A DNA stretch of 64,000 bases. It comes from Pseudoxanthomonas taiwanensis (GTDB taxonomy: Bacteria; Pseudomonadota; Gammaproteobacteria; Xanthomonadales; Xanthomonadaceae). Below, piece after piece: positions 62,721-64,000 of this stretch (positions within the stretch are counted from its first letter, which is position 1; each line of letters opens with the position of its first letter). A program made the position numbers and the translations under genes. The notes under the pieces were generated by a model that was not told the origin of the DNA, made no database searches, and saw nothing but the letters and a program-made list of their open reading frames with translations. The stretch lies in contig NZ_PDWK01000005.1 of assembly GCF_010093135.1 (NCBI RefSeq), forward strand, positions 1 to 64,000, read 5' to 3'.

Positions 62721-64000
62721 CAATCCCCGTTCCCCCAGCCGGTAGAAGGCGCCCCGTCCTGCGCCTTCCAGCTTCAGCAGGCCGTTACCCTGCATCCGTT
62801 TCAGCAGATCCTTGGCCTGCCCCTCACTAAGGCGGCACAAATCCATCACTTCGGCACGCCGAATCTGCCCGTGCTGACGCACATAGTTGAGCACCATCTG
62901 CTCGTGCTGGATGGGGGTAAAGCCAGCCTGACGGGTATACGCGGCCTTCTCGCCCCGGCGCTGGTAGACAGCGGCCGACAGGGTATAGCTGCGCCCGCGT
63001 GCCGCACCGTGTGCCTCCACCAAACCCGCTTCGATCAATGCCTCCAGCGTGCGCTTCGCGCTCGCCGCGTCCCGCTGGATGCGGCCTGCCAGCTCGTCGG
63101 CCGTCACCCGCTTCAGCTCCCGCAGGGCCGCCAGCGCGATCAGGCTGTCGATGGGCAACTCGGCGCCGCGCCGGCGCTCCTCCTCCACCACCAGCCGGCG
63201 GAAATCCAGGTCGGCCGGTTCGGTAGGCAGGCGCACCACGACATTGTGGGCATCGGTACGGGAGTAATCCGGCGCCGGCCGGCCGAACTTGAGCATGCCG
63301 CGATAGATGGTGTCCACGCCGCGCCCGGAACGTTCGACCACCCCGATGCGCTTCATGGCATCGGCCAGTGCGCGGTTGCGGGGGCGCGGCTCGGTCACCA
63401 GCAGATTGGCCAGCGTCACCCCTTCCACCAGTCCGCCCGGGTTACTGACCACCAGGGCGTCGTCTTCCAGCCGCACATGCACCGCCCCCAGGCGGTGGTA
63501 GTCACGGTGGATCAGGGCGTTGGCCACCGCCTCACGGAAGGCCGCCATGTCCACCATCGGCACCGGCACGCGGAACAAGCCTACCTGCAGTTCTTCTTCC
63601 GGGTTGTAGGGCCGGAAATTGGTCTCCAGCCACTCCAATGCCTTCAGTAGCGGAAAACGGCGGAATTCGTTGAAGCGCACCGCCTGCTGCGCCAGCACCT
63701 GGAAAGCGAATTCGTGGGTGGGCACCCGATTACGCAGGGCACTCTCCCGCCCCAACAGCAGCAGGCCAGTCAGGGTGGGCACCCGGCTGCCGTCCGGCTC
63801 GCGAACGGTCAGCCCCAGCGCGCCGTCCAGTGCCTCATCGTCCAGCTCCAGCAGCACGCGGTCGCCTCCGTACTGTTGCACGGCCTGGCGCAGGCGCTCA
63901 CGCTCCAGCGGGTCCAGGTCGGCCAGCGTGGCACCCGCCACCGGCAGCGCGGACACATCGACCAGCCCCAGGGTACTGGCACGGCTTTCGCGCTCGTGGG
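62700..64000 (-). CDS. Schlafen/AlbA-type ATP-binding protein (RecG-like family), partial
   Basis: The frame is open to the right edge, so at least 433 residues are visible and the N-terminus is missing. It has the end of an AlbA_2 (Schlafen AAA_4) domain (HERESRASTLGLVDVSALP), then a GHKL-like ATPase core with FREAVANALIHRDY, NPGGLVEGV and ERSGRGVDTIYRGM, and two winged-helix segments at the C-terminus (VTADELAGRIQRDAASAKRTLEALIEAGL; EVMDLCRLSEGQAKDLLKRMQGNGLL). Proteins of this family often accompany type I restriction loci and are thought to act in regulation or phage response. A GTG at 63956 is internal and not the start. Confidence 0.85.
   Translation of the reverse strand, partial: HERESRASTLGLVDVSALPVAGATLADLDPLERERLRQAVQQYGGDRVLLELDDEALDGALGLTVREPDGSRVPTLTGLLLLGRESALRNRVPTHEFAFQVLAQQAVRFNEFRRFPLLKALEWLETNFRPYNPEEELQVGLFRVPVPMVDMAAFREAVANALIHRDYHRLGAVHVRLEDDALVVSNPGGLVEGVTLANLLVTEPRPRNRALADAMKRIGVVERSGRGVDTIYRGMLKFGRPAPDYSRTDAHNVVVRLPTEPADLDFRRLVVEEERRRGAELPIDSLIALAALRELKRVTADELAGRIQRDAASAKRTLEALIEAGLVEAHGAARGRSYTLSAAVYQRRGEKAAYTRQAGFTPIQHEQMVLNYVRQHGQIRRAEVMDLCRLSEGQAKDLLKRMQGNGLLKLEGAGRGAFYRLGERGLKTDENG

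Noticed and set aside
59351-62830. A 1159-codon plus-strand frame opposite hsdR
   Set aside because: It mirrors hsdR codon bias on the other strand; the minus-strand protein shows all HsdR motifs.

Overview
The window is very GC-rich chromosomal DNA from a gammaproteobacterium, most likely family Xanthomonadaceae (a Lysobacter / Luteimonas / Pseudoxanthomonas-like genus). The evidence is the gene content and order (cmk-rpsA-ihfB-lapA-lapB, rlmN-pilF-rodZ-yfgM-bamB-der, guaB-guaA), a PsrA-type regulator next to a FadB/FadA pair, paired RND permeases, and short intergenic spaces. No strain was identified, and no tRNA, rRNA or CRISPR array was seen.

Layout. 1-164: the 3' end of an IS1595-like transposase. 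0.25-12.4 kb: mainly envelope and protein-turnover housekeeping genes (nuclease, M14 and M3 peptidases, POT peptide transporter, rhomboid protease, H1-like basic protein, Cfa, glutathione peroxidase, ferredoxin-NADP reductase). 12.4-16.5 kb: a PQQ-type sugar dehydrogenase lipoprotein, an ABC exporter broken by a one-base frameshift, and two small c-type cytochromes. 16.7-24.5 kb: an RND efflux operon with one adaptor and two different permeases joined by ATGA overlaps. 24.6-28.3 kb: a minus-strand group with TraB-like protein and the agmatine-to-putrescine pair AguA/AguB. 28.4-36.99 kb: the bL36 paralogue on the minus strand, then cmk-rpsA-ihfB-lapA-lapB running into a minimal surface-polysaccharide set (WecA/WbpL-like transferase, WbpM/CapD-like dehydratase, GalU). 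37.0-41.4 kb: a beta-oxidation operon, fadA and a fused dehydrogenase/hydratase, behind a PsrA-like TetR regulator that has its own apparent operator. 41.6-48.2 kb: ndk, then rlmN-pilF-rodZ-yfgM-bamB-der. 48.2-51.2 kb: molybdenum cofactor genes (degenerate MobA-like, MoeA, rhodanese-MoeB). 51.3-57.4 kb: KefC-like antiporter, folD, guaB, guaA.

From about 57.4 kb to the right edge the character changes to accessory DNA: a FitAB-type toxin-antitoxin pair, a 396-bp stretch without a recognisable gene, a YgjP-like metallopeptidase, the HsdR subunit of a type I restriction system, and a Schlafen/AlbA-type ATP-binding protein that runs off the right edge. HsdM and HsdS are not in the window and presumably lie beyond it.

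Regulation visible in the sequence: two FNR/Anr-type palindromes of the form TTGAG-N4-ATCAA, upstream of fpr and of the cytochrome pair; a perfect AAAC-N4-GTTT palindrome at psrA; and a strong terminator hairpin inside the leader of ndk. The most useful second looks are these sites, the ABC frameshift, the lost zinc cysteine in MoeB, the degenerate MobA-like protein, an orphan 53-residue protein, and the restriction island. No clearly undescribed multi-gene system was found.
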